Positions 1 to 6,298 of a stretch of DNA of 8,583 nt are shown piece by piece. Under the pieces are notes generated by a model that saw only the letters and a program-made list of their open reading frames with translations, did not search any database and had not been told where the DNA came from. A program made the position numbers and the translations under genes. Each line of letters opens with the position of its first letter. The stretch's first letter is position 1. This stretch comes from Methanosarcinales archaeon (GTDB lineage Archaea; Halobacteriota; Methanosarcinia; Methanosarcinales; Methanogasteraceae), in contig JAUWCK010000034.1 of the NCBI GenBank assembly GCA_030609345.1, positions 1 to 8,583 of the forward strand, written 5' to 3'.

Positions 1-828
1 GCAGAGAATCGGTTTTTCATCTATCATGCCCGCAAGAATCGGCATGCCAGGGCGCATCCTGACCCTGTGAAAGAGCACTTCCCCAAGCTCTGAGACGACG
101 ATTGGCATGAGGTCTTTCTTTCCGGATGAGATGCCTCCGGACGTTATAATGACATCGTACTCCGCTGCCTCCTTTATTTTCTGTTTTACATGAGACATCT
201 CATCGGTCACAGTTCCCATAACAACCGGTGAGCCGCCGGATTGTGCAACGATTGCGGAGAGTGTCATCGAGTTCACATCATTGATCCGGGCGAGTTCGTC
301 GCCTGTTGCGATGATCGCAACGGTGGGCGCATCATACACCGGAACAATCCTGCTGCCCAGTGCTGCAAGGATTCCGATATTCCGGTCATTTACGATGCAA
401 CCCGCCCTTAGAACGGTCTCTCCTCGCTTTATGTCGCACCCTCTCTCTGAAATGTGCGATTCCTTTCCGGGTTCGTAAACTATCACGTCATCGCCGATCT
501 TTTCCGTATTTTCAACCGGGATGACGAGATTTGCCCCATCCGGGATATTCGCACCAGTTGCAACCCAGGAGCACTTGCCCTCCCCGATGGTAACCTCCAG
601 GTCTCCTCCCGCGTGCATCTCTCCAACCAGCTTAAACCTCCTGCCATCGAGATCCTGGTCCCTGATCGCGTATCCGTCCATATCCGACCTATCAAAAGAC
701 GGGACATCGATCCCTGAAATGATATCCTCTGCTAAAACACGTCCGAACGAATCTTTCAACTCCACGTAAGTTCTCCGGTCAAGAGAGAAACGGTTCAGAA
801 CCTCTGTCGCATCATCAACTGTTATCAT
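1..828 (-). CDS. moeA: Molybdopterin molybdenumtransferase MoeA (3' part outside window)
   Basis: MoeA inserts molybdate (or tungstate) into adenylylated molybdopterin, the last common step of Mo/W cofactor synthesis, in the cytoplasm. The first 276 codons are visible; full-length family members have about 400, so the end of the central domain and the C-terminal domain lie beyond position 1. The N-terminal MoeA domain covers about residues 1-150, with VPSFDRSDMDGYAIR at 42-56 and the ATGANIPDGAN motif at 90-100. The MoCF-binding domain follows from about 165: TGDEL at 175-179, TD at 208-209, SGGISSG at 230-236 and D239 match family active-site positions. The usual KPGKP loop reads RPGMP (259-263), so one lysine is replaced by Met. 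The ATG at 828 is two bases after the proB stop and a G6 run lies about 10 bases upstream, so it is probably co-transcribed with proB. The family call is secure. Confidence 0.95.
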   Translation of the reverse strand, partial: MITVDDATEVLNRFSLDRRTYVELKDSFGRVLAEDIISGIDVPSFDRSDMDGYAIRDQDLDGRRFKLVGEMHAGGDLEVTIGEGKCSWVATGANIPDGANLVIPVENTEKIGDDVIVYEPGKESHISERGCDIKRGETVLRAGCIVNDRNIGILAALGSRIVPVYDAPTVAIIATGDELARINDVNSMTLSAIVAQSGGSPVVMGTVTDEMSHVKQKIKEAAEYDVIITSGGISSGKKDLMPIVVSELGEVLFHRVRMRPGMPILAGMIDEKPILC

Positions 829-830
829 AG

Positions 831-1625
831 CTAATCGCGCCCCCCACGAAAGAGCGTCCCCAGTTCCTCGTCCTCAACAATCCTCCTGATCACATCATCC
901 TCCCGCCCATTTGCGATCACGAGATCACAGCCTGCCTCCATGCAGACCCTCGCAGCATCGATCTTTGTCTTCATCCCGCCAACAGCGAGTCGGGATCCGG
1001 TTCTGCCTGCCATTGCCTCGATCTCCGGTGTTATCTCGGTAACCGTCCCGATCAACCTCGCACCGTCGTTATCTCTCGGATCGCCATCGTACAAGCCATC
1101 GACATCGGTCAGGATGATCAGAAGACCTGCGCCTACGTCGACAGAGACCATTGCGGAGAGGCTGTCGTTATCGCCAAACGCCCCCGCGATCTCGTCTGTC
1201 GCAACGACATCGTTTTCATTGATGATCGGCGTGACACCCAACCGCAGGAGTTCGCCTATCCCGTTTCTAAGGTTTTTGTGCTTTGACTCATCTTTGAAAT
1301 CGCCATAAGTGAGGAGGATCTGGGCAACGATCCCGCCGTAGTGTTCAAATGCACGATGATACACCTCCATAACCTTGCTCTGCCCGATCGCAGCGCAAAC
1401 CTGCCGCAGAACGATCTCGGACGGTCTTTCCGGAAGCGAAAGTTCGTTGCACCCGAGCCCGATCGCACCGGATGTGACGACTATGAACTCATGCCCCTGC
1501 CCCTTGAGCTTGGATATCTGCTCTGCGATGCTCTCGATCAGCACGTAGTTGAGACCCCTGCCCTCACTTGCGAGCGTGTTCGTCCCGACCTTGACAACAA
1601 CCCGATCCGTTCGAAGCGACCTCAT
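831..1625 (-). CDS. proB: Glutamate 5-kinase (ProB), short form without PUA domain
   Basis: ProB phosphorylates L-glutamate with ATP to gamma-glutamyl phosphate, the first step of proline synthesis. The protein is one amino-acid-kinase domain: VVKVGTNTL near the N terminus (phosphate-binding Lys), VTSGAIGLG, INENDVV, FGDNDSLSA, ILTDVDGLYDGDPR and GGMKTKIDAA are all family signatures. At 264 residues it lacks the roughly 100-residue C-terminal PUA domain of E. coli ProB (367 aa); other PUA-less ProBs are known. I chose the ATG at 1625 because GAGGTG stands 4 bases upstream. The frame stays open to a GTG at 1637 that would overlap the proA stop by four bases (GTGA) and add four residues, and this alternative cannot be excluded. 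Either start leaves it tightly coupled to proA upstream and moeA downstream. Confidence 0.95.
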   Translation of the reverse strand: MRSLRTDRVVVKVGTNTLASEGRGLNYVLIESIAEQISKLKGQGHEFIVVTSGAIGLGCNELSLPERPSEIVLRQVCAAIGQSKVMEVYHRAFEHYGGIVAQILLTYGDFKDESKHKNLRNGIGELLRLGVTPIINENDVVATDEIAGAFGDNDSLSAMVSVDVGAGLLIILTDVDGLYDGDPRDNDGARLIGTVTEITPEIEAMAGRTGSRLAVGGMKTKIDAARVCMEAGCDLVIANGREDDVIRRIVEDEELGTLFRGGRD

Positions 1626-1633
1626 TTCCCACC

Positions 1634-2914
1634 TCACGCCACCTGCCGATGGGTAAACTGCTTCCTGCCATCGGCGTAATCGGCAACGATCTGCCCTGCC
1701 CCTATTAATTTATACTTGTAGATGGTAAGACCCTCAAGTCCGACAGGACCGCGAGAGTGGATCTTGCCGGTCGAGATCCCTACTTCAGAACCAAGCCCAT
1801 ACCGAAACCCGTCCGCAAACCTTGTTGAGCAGTTCCACATCACCGATGATGAGTCCACCTCGCTTAAGAATCGCTCTGCCGTCAATTCATCGGATGTTAC
1901 GATCGCATCGGTGTGGTGACTGCCGTACCGGTTTATATGATCGATCGCGTCCTCTGCCGAGTCAACGATTCGAATCGAGAGGATAAGGTCGTTGTACTCG
2001 GTTATCCAGTCCTCATCAGACGCCGCATCACACTTAATCACCGCCCTCACCCGCTCGTCACCTCTCAACTCAACGCCCTCCGCATCGTATCGTGCCTTGA
2101 CCCTCGGTAGGAACTCATCCGCAACACTCTCATGAACAAGGAGGGTTTCCATCGCATTGCATACTGCTGCATACTGGCACTTCGAATCAAATGCAATATC
2201 AGCCGCCATATCGAGATCGGCGTCCTTGTCTACGTAAACATGGCATATCCCGTCCGAATGCCCGAGCACCGGGATCTTCGTGTTCTCCTGGATGTATCTC
2301 ACAAGCGCATTCGATCCCCTCGGGATCATGAGATCGATGTGGCTGTCGAGTTTCAGAAGCTCACGCACGTCCTCTCTCGTCTCGACAAGCTGGACTGAAT
2401 CTTTGAATACCGCATCCTCCTCGATTGCATCTTTTATCAGGTTAAAAAGTATCCTGTTGCTTCTTTTGGCTTCAGATCCGCCTTTCAGCACGACCGCATT
2501 TCCTGACTTGATGCAGAGCGATGAAATCTGAACGAGCGCATCGGGTCGTGACTCAAAGATCACGCCGATTAACCCGATCGGGGTTGAGACTTTGTAAAGA
2601 TTGAGCGACTCGTCGAGTTCGGTTTCAGAGAGAACCTTTCCAACCGGATCAACGAGCCCGATCACTGATCTCACGCCCTCAATCATCTCATCGATCTTCT
2701 GGCTATCGAGTTTGAGCCTTTTGATGAGTGCCGGTGCGAGGTTTGCTTTCTCTGCGTCCTCTACGTCCTTCGCATTCACCCTTTTGATCTCATCCCGGTT
2801 CTCATCCAGGTTGCGAGCTACACGCGTAAGTGCACTGTTCTTTGCTTCTGTTGTTGCGGATGCGAGTCCGAGTGCCGCATCTTCTGCCAGTTTCACCTGC
2901 TCTTCTATTGTCAT
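1634..2914 (-). CDS. proA: Gamma-glutamyl phosphate reductase (ProA)
   Basis: ProA reduces gamma-glutamyl phosphate with NADPH to glutamate-5-semialdehyde, the second step of proline synthesis. It is an aldehyde-dehydrogenase-superfamily protein of 426 residues, normal for the family. Visible motifs are VIFESRPDALVQ (118-129), VVLKGGSEAKRSN (141-153), LMIPRGS (195-201), LGHSDGICHVYVD (217-229) and the catalytic cysteine in AAVCNAMETLLVH (Cys252). The ATG at 2914 has AGGTGA seven bases upstream and begins the family-like sequence MTIEEQVKLAEDAA. The same frame is open upstream to 3010, but those 32 codons do not look like ProA. No convincing TATA box was found immediately upstream, so transcription may come from read-through of the hicBA promoter or from a weak promoter. 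proC, for the last step, is not in the window. Confidence 0.96.
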   Translation of the reverse strand: MTIEEQVKLAEDAALGLASATTEAKNSALTRVARNLDENRDEIKRVNAKDVEDAEKANLAPALIKRLKLDSQKIDEMIEGVRSVIGLVDPVGKVLSETELDESLNLYKVSTPIGLIGVIFESRPDALVQISSLCIKSGNAVVLKGGSEAKRSNRILFNLIKDAIEEDAVFKDSVQLVETREDVRELLKLDSHIDLMIPRGSNALVRYIQENTKIPVLGHSDGICHVYVDKDADLDMAADIAFDSKCQYAAVCNAMETLLVHESVADEFLPRVKARYDAEGVELRGDERVRAVIKCDAASDEDWITEYNDLILSIRIVDSAEDAIDHINRYGSHHTDAIVTSDELTAERFLSEVDSSSVMWNCSTRFADGFRYGLGSEVGISTGKIHSRGPVGLEGLTIYKYKLIGAGQIVADYADGRKQFTHRQVA

Positions 2915-2949
2915 CCTTAATTCACCTACGGGATTTCCAAACGAATAGT

Positions 2950-2979
2950 TTACCCCAATACGACACCTTGCAGCCCCAT
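2950..2979 (-). other. Possible 9-codon leader ORF upstream of proA
   Basis: An ATG at 2979 is preceded by a perfect GGAGGT (2987-2992) at a seven-base spacing and opens a nine-codon frame (MGLQGVVLG) ending with TAA at 2950, 35 bases before the proA start. It has no proline codons, so classical proline attenuation is not suggested. The same Shine-Dalgarno could instead serve an in-frame GTG extension of proA, at only three bases spacing. It may also be chance. Confidence 0.2.
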
Positions 2980-3051
2980 CCACGCTACCTCCGAATGAAT
3001 TTTTGGGCATCTCTGGTGGTTTGTTGGTTTTTCTCTCGCTATTTCAGTCAT

Positions 3052-3130
3052 TCACTTCAAGAGTTTAATAAAGTCATCTTTTGATAAATTGGCTTGTTGA
3101 AGAATGGATAAAAGAGTTCCTTTTGGCAGG
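3052..3130 (-). pseudogene. Out-of-frame remainder of hicA C terminus
   Basis: This stretch, read one base out of step with the hicA start, encodes LPKGTLLSILQQANLS followed by KDDFIKLLK and TGA. That matches the conserved GTL-xx-IL-xx-A-x-LS C-terminal helix of HicA/YcfA proteins. It is the missing tail of the 3074-3292 gene. The single-base difference could be an extra C in the CC pair at 3129-3130 or an extra A in the five-A run at 3139-3143 (minus-strand bases). The second option gives PKGKNLPKGTL, which resembles the common GKELxxGTL form of the family. Confidence 0.75.
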
Positions 3131-3292
3131 TTCTTTCCTTTTTGGAACAATAACAAGCAATTTACGCCCTTCTTCATCAATCCTGTAAAACGCGGTGTGG
3201 CTGCCCTTGCCACGCTTTGGAGCATACTCAAACCCCGCCTTTTTCAATACCCTGATCACGTCGTCTGAAGAAACCACTGGAATCTTCTTCAT
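3074..3292 (-). CDS. hicA: HicA-family (YcfA) toxin, 3' end frameshifted
   Basis: HicA toxins are small double-stranded-RNA-binding-fold mRNA interferases held inactive by HicB. The first 50 or so residues are typical: KKIPVVSSDDVIRVLKKAGF, then the basic stretch KRGKGSHTAFYR carrying the catalytic His32 in the GSH motif, then KLLVIVP. After that the frame departs from the family, running through KEPAKRNSFIHSSTS to a stop at 3074, 72 residues in all. The neighbouring frame from about 3129 down to a TGA at 3052 encodes the expected HicA tail (LPKGTLLSILQQANLS, then KDDFIKLLK). Removing one base near 3129-3143 would restore a normal 79-residue protein. The start ATG at 3292 overlaps the hicB stop (ATGA). 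As it stands the toxin is probably impaired, unless the shift is a sequencing error. Confidence 0.8.
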   Translation of the reverse strand: MKKIPVVSSDDVIRVLKKAGFEYAPKRGKGSHTAFYRIDEEGRKLLVIVPKRKEPAKRNSFIHSSTSQFIKR

Positions 3293-3525
3293 GCAGCGAC
3301 CTCGAATGCAGAGGTGAATTTATGAGAAGATGTGAGAGCAGTTTCCACATCTGCAATAAGTCCTACCACTCTGGCGTTATCGAGATAAAGTTCTACTGCT
3401 TCTTTTAAATTAATAAGCGCCTCTTCCGGTGTGTCCCCACAACTTGCAACGCCCAATTCAGGACATTTTGAAACATATACGCCCTCTTCGCTCCATATCG
3501 TGGCTGTCAGATTAAATTTTTTCAT
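3289..3525 (-). CDS. hicB: HicB-like antitoxin, short form
   Basis: This is a 78-residue HicB/UPF0150-type protein, the antitoxin partner of HicA. It shows the partial RNase-H-like fold of the HicB N-terminal domain: EEGVYVSKCPELGVASCGDTPEEALINLKEAVELYL carries the usual CPELG, G-D-T and EA-NLKEA-ELYL pattern (split here only by description). The C-terminal ribbon-helix-helix or HTH domain of longer HicB antitoxins is absent, so it probably does not itself bind DNA in the classical way. The ATG at 3525 has a perfect GGAGGTG (3530-3536) four bases upstream. Its stop overlaps the hicA ATG by four bases, giving antitoxin-first order with translational coupling. Confidence 0.88.
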   Translation of the reverse strand: MKKFNLTATIWSEEGVYVSKCPELGVASCGDTPEEALINLKEAVELYLDNARVVGLIADVETALTSSHKFTSAFEVAA

Positions 3526-3640
3526 CTCGCACCTCCTGGATTGCTTCCGGATCGACTATAGGGTTTTCGCCATTATCTGCCGGATATTTGCTGGTCTCTA
3601 CTGTCTGATTATCTGTTTTACCTGATAGGTTGATTTTCAT
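3512..3640 (-). CDS. Possible leaderless 42-residue ORF upstream of hicB
   Basis: I do not recognise this ORF. It opens with ATG at 3640, begins MKINLSGKTD, ends IQEVRDEKI, and stops with TAA at 3512, so it overlaps the first 14 bases of hicB in another frame. The product is acidic (nine Asp/Glu against five Lys/Arg) and polar, with no membrane segment or cysteine. Its ATG is about 25 bases from the centre of the TTTATATA box at 3662-3669, which is where an archaeal transcript would start, so it would be translated from a leaderless mRNA. It could be a leader peptide coupled to hicB, a degenerate antitoxin piece, or a chance open frame within a 5' leader. Confidence 0.35.
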   Translation of the reverse strand: MKINLSGKTDNQTVETSKYPADNGENPIVDPEAIQEVRDEKI

Positions 3641-3660
3641 AACTACTAATCAGTGAAAGA

Positions 3661-3670
3661 GTATATAAAC
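3661..3670 (-). promoter_or_regulatory. Archaeal TATA box (box A) for the hicB-hicA locus
   Basis: The minus strand reads GTTTATATAC, containing the box A consensus TTTATATA, directly preceded by a purine-rich AAAAAAAGGG that could act as a TFB-recognition element. A start site 25-27 bases downstream would fall at about 3638-3642, on the ATG at 3640. Confidence 0.7.
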
Positions 3671-3689
3671 CCTTTTTTTGAAGATGCAC

Positions 3690-3701
3690 TTGGTTTACCA
3701 A
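3690..3701. repeat. Small inverted repeat TTGGT-TT-ACCAA
   Basis: A perfect five-base inverted repeat with a two-base centre lies between the modC stop (3712) and the hicBA TATA box (3661-3670), about 20 bases upstream of the latter. It could be a regulator site for hicBA. It is not followed by a T run on the minus strand, so it is a poor terminator candidate for modC. Confidence 0.3.
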
Positions 3702-3711
3702 ATTCATAAAA

Positions 3712-4797
3712 TCATAGTATTACATGAACCGACGTTGCCTTAAACGTCAACAAGACCCGATCCCCCCCGCCCAGTCCCAGATCACGCGCTGCAAGCCTTG
3801 TTACGTCAACAGACATCTCATCGCCCCCGACATCAACAAGAACCCTCATCAAGGGACCATTCGGGAATATGCTAACGATTCTGCCTGCGATCTCATTTCT
3901 TGCGCTCCGCACGCTCGTATCCCGGTCAGACTTTGCGAGGATGATCTCTTCCGGTCTGACGCACGCTTTCACGCGAGTCCCAACGCTTGATGATACGAAA
4001 ACCGTGGTCAGGTCGAAATTTTCTGTCGAGATATGCGCAACCCCGTTATCCTCATCCAGCGCGGCAATCCTCCCCTCAAATATATTCTTCATGCCGATAA
4101 ACCTCGCAACAAACTCGTTCTCCGGCTTATAAAAGATCTTCTCCGGCGTTCCTGCCTCCTCGATCCTCCCGTTGTTCAGGACCGCGATCCGGTCGCCAAG
4201 CGCCATCGCCTCGACCTGATCGTGCGTCACATAGATGCTTGTTAGCCCGATATTCCGCTGCAACTGTGCAATCTCGTGCCTCAACCGCTCACGAACGACC
4301 GCATCCAGATTGCTCAGCGGTTCATCCATGAGGATGCATTCAGGTTCCGTTGCAAGCGCCCTTGCAAGAGCAACCCGCTGCTGTTCCCCGCCGCTTAATT
4401 TCATCGGATTTCTCTTCTCAAACCCATCGAGACCAACAAGCTCAAGGGCTCTTTTCACATCTGTTTGATTGCCGCCTCGTTTACTCCGTTTATTTCCCGC
4501 TTTCAATCCGAATTCAACATTTTCATAGACGTTCAGATGCGGAAATAACGCATAATTCTGGAATACAAAACCGATCCCCCTCTTGTGAGGTGGCGTATCG
4601 TTTATTCGTGACCCATCCATGTAGATGTCCCCTGCATCCTCCTTCGTAAGTCCTGCGATCACCGAGAGCGTGGTCGTCTTCCCGCATCCGGACGATCCGA
4701 GAAGGACGAACATCTCGCCTTTCTTTGCAGACAGATCAAGCGAGCTCAACACCTCGTTTTCTCCAAAAGATTTGCAGATACCGTCCAGTTGAATCAT
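3712..4797 (-). CDS. modC: Molybdate/tungstate ABC transporter ATP-binding protein (ModC/WtpC type)
   Basis: This is the cytoplasmic ATPase that drives oxyanion import with ModB. Residues 1 to about 230 form the nucleotide-binding domain: Walker A GSSGCGKTT (34-42), Q-loop Gln80 in FQNYALFP, signature LSGGEQQR (134-141), Walker B CILMDEP (154-160) with catalytic Glu159, and switch His192 in THD. The C-terminal part ends in a TOBE/Mop-like domain starting near SARNEIAGRIVS, similar to the separate molbindin gene at 7329-7538, as in oxyanion-regulated ModC proteins. Total 361 residues. I chose the ATG at 4797 because it overlaps the modB stop (ATGA) and AGAGG lies four bases upstream; an in-frame ATG at 4815 would add six residues. 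Sequence alone does not separate molybdate from tungstate. Confidence 0.93.
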   Translation of the reverse strand: MIQLDGICKSFGENEVLSSLDLSAKKGEMFVLLGSSGCGKTTTLSVIAGLTKEDAGDIYMDGSRINDTPPHKRGIGFVFQNYALFPHLNVYENVEFGLKAGNKRSKRGGNQTDVKRALELVGLDGFEKRNPMKLSGGEQQRVALARALATEPECILMDEPLSNLDAVVRERLRHEIAQLQRNIGLTSIYVTHDQVEAMALGDRIAVLNNGRIEEAGTPEKIFYKPENEFVARFIGMKNIFEGRIAALDEDNGVAHISTENFDLTTVFVSSSVGTRVKACVRPEEIILAKSDRDTSVRSARNEIAGRIVSIFPNGPLMRVLVDVGGDEMSVDVTRLAARDLGLGGGDRVLLTFKATSVHVIL

Positions 4798-5591
4798 TGC
4801 GCCTCTGCCCCCCATGTTCCGAGATTTCCATCCCCAATATTCCCGAGATATTTGAATACAATGAGCGTCGTGAACGCGAAAGACATCAGAATCAGTGAGA
4901 GTGCGACAGACGCGCTGATATCGCCTGACATCGCATGCATGTAGATTCCAACCGTCATAGTCTCGGTTCTGTACGGGATACCTCCGGCAACCATCGCAGT
5001 CGCGCCAAACTCGCCGAGCGCACGAGCCCAGGTCATGACGACACCGGACGCTATTCCGTTTCTGGCAAGCGGAACTGATACCTTCCTGAATGTATAAAAT
5101 TCCGATGCCCCGAGCGTTCTTGCAGCGTCCATCACGTCCCGATCAATCGATTCAAACGCAGTCTTCGCCGATCTTATCAGAAAAGGGGACGCTACAAAGA
5201 GTTGTGCGATGATTATCCCTTTTACCGTGAACAGAACATCAAACCGGTTGAATATCCCCTCCCCTCCAAATGCGATGAGGATCGCAAGACCGCAGACGAG
5301 CGGCGGCAATACGATCGGAAGATCGACCAGCGTATCAAGGATATTTTTGCCTTTGAACCGCTTTGTCGCAAGGATGTATGCAGCCGGGATCCCGAAGAGG
5401 AGAGCGAGGAGAACGACAGCAATCGATGTCTTGAGGCTTAAGATGATGGCTGATATGATTTCAGGGGATCTGATCTCGCCTGCGAACTCGGCAAAGGATG
5501 TCGCTGTGAGGAGGCACGTGATTACAATTGCGATAAAGCCAAAGAAGATGCCCGCGATCATGGATAAGAGAATATGAAAGGAGGAACTCAT
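4794..5591 (-). CDS. modB: Molybdate/tungstate ABC transporter permease (ModB/WtpB type)
   Basis: This is the membrane channel subunit of the oxyanion importer. The 265-residue protein has about six hydrophobic segments (roughly 8-30, 45-70, 88-108, 123-141, 185-210, 225-247). The EAA loop that contacts ModC is seen as DAARTLGASEFYTFRKVSVP, followed by LARNGI. RALGEFGATAMVAGGIPYRT is a strong signature of ModB-type permeases. The ATG at 5591 overlaps the stop of the DUF364 gene (ATGA), and GGTGAT stands six bases upstream. The C terminus overlaps modC by four bases, so these genes are translationally coupled. The hydrophilic tail after the last segment (IGDGNLGTWGAEAQ) is unremarkable. Confidence 0.94.
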   Translation of the reverse strand: MSSSFHILLSMIAGIFFGFIAIVITCLLTATSFAEFAGEIRSPEIISAIILSLKTSIAVVLLALLFGIPAAYILATKRFKGKNILDTLVDLPIVLPPLVCGLAILIAFGGEGIFNRFDVLFTVKGIIIAQLFVASPFLIRSAKTAFESIDRDVMDAARTLGASEFYTFRKVSVPLARNGIASGVVMTWARALGEFGATAMVAGGIPYRTETMTVGIYMHAMSGDISASVALSLILMSFAFTTLIVFKYLGNIGDGNLGTWGAEAQ

Positions 5592-6298
5592 CTCTCCATC
5601 ACCAGAAACTCAATTGCATCCTTAAACTGCTTCACCTTGCCAACGCCCTGTGCGATCTTCGTCATCATCCTCGCCTCGTCCGAAACCCGTATTCCTGCGA
5701 TCATGTCCACGCCGTAATCGAAGAGAACCTCTGACATCGGTGTGCTCGGACCAAGAACGATCGTGAACCCCTGGCTTAACTCCAGTAACCGCTCGAGTGA
5801 CTTGTTTACGATCGTCGAACTCGTTATCGCAACGATATCTGCCTGTGGGATGAAATGTTCTGATGCAGTATCCGGCAAATCCCCTTTCTGGGGCTGCCTC
5901 TCAAAGACCCACAGTTCATCTGCAACCTTCCGCAAGTCATTAACCATCGGAAAATGCCCGACCATCGCTATCTTCTTGCCAACCCCGTTTTCGAGCAGAA
6001 AGTCGGTTACATTCAATTCCTTGCCCCGCGGGGCGATCATCGAGTTGACCGCTGCGAGACCGATGCCCGCCTCGATCATGTTCCACGATTTCAAGTACTC
6101 TGCAAGATCTATTGCGGTCTTCTCGGTCAGTTTTCCGATATTCCGCACCATATAGTCGTGTCGTTCACCAAGATTCTTTGCAACCCCGCAGTTTCGGGAT
6201 AGGACGCCGATCCACGTATAGCCGACACGCACGTCACGGACTTTCGCATCTGTATCCACGTTTGATAGATCAGAGATCAGATCATCGATCAGTTTCAT
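5588..6298 (-). CDS. DUF364/DUF4213 family protein (putative metal chelation) within the Mo/W transport operon
   Basis: This 236-residue protein has no experimentally settled function that I know of. The N-terminal part (about 1-90) resembles DUF4213, an enolase-N-terminal-like fold: VRVGYTWIGVLS (24-35) and AGIGLAAVNSMI (77-88). The rest is DUF364, a Rossmann-like domain: MVGHFPM (112-118), VFERQPQKGDLPD (131-143), a T-x-x-T-x-x-N-K segment at 159-166 and GPSTPMSEVLFDYGVDMIAG (183-202). The structure of a related protein led others to propose heavy-metal chelation. There is no signal peptide or membrane segment, so it is cytoplasmic. Its start overlaps the modA end by 17 bases and its stop overlaps modB by four, placing it firmly in the transport operon. 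The Shine-Dalgarno (GGCGAT) is weak, suggesting coupling to modA translation. A role in handling imported molybdate or tungstate, or its metal partner, is inferred. Confidence 0.88.
   Translation of the reverse strand: MKLIDDLISDLSNVDTDAKVRDVRVGYTWIGVLSRNCGVAKNLGERHDYMVRNIGKLTEKTAIDLAEYLKSWNMIEAGIGLAAVNSMIAPRGKELNVTDFLLENGVGKKIAMVGHFPMVNDLRKVADELWVFERQPQKGDLPDTASEHFIPQADIVAITSSTIVNKSLERLLELSQGFTIVLGPSTPMSEVLFDYGVDMIAGIRVSDEARMMTKIAQGVGKVKQFKDAIEFLVMER

Noticed and set aside
940..1308. A 122-codon plus-strand open frame inside proB
   Set aside because: It is antisense to a clearly coding, motif-rich gene and its product has low complexity with no recognisable domain.
2914..3010. N-terminal extension of proA to 3010
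   Set aside because: The extra 32 residues do not resemble ProA, and the ATG at 2914 has a well-placed AGGTGA.
5742..6155. A 137-codon plus-strand open frame opposite the DUF364 gene
   Set aside because: The minus strand carries conserved DUF364 motifs throughout; the plus-strand frame is a shadow created by codon bias.
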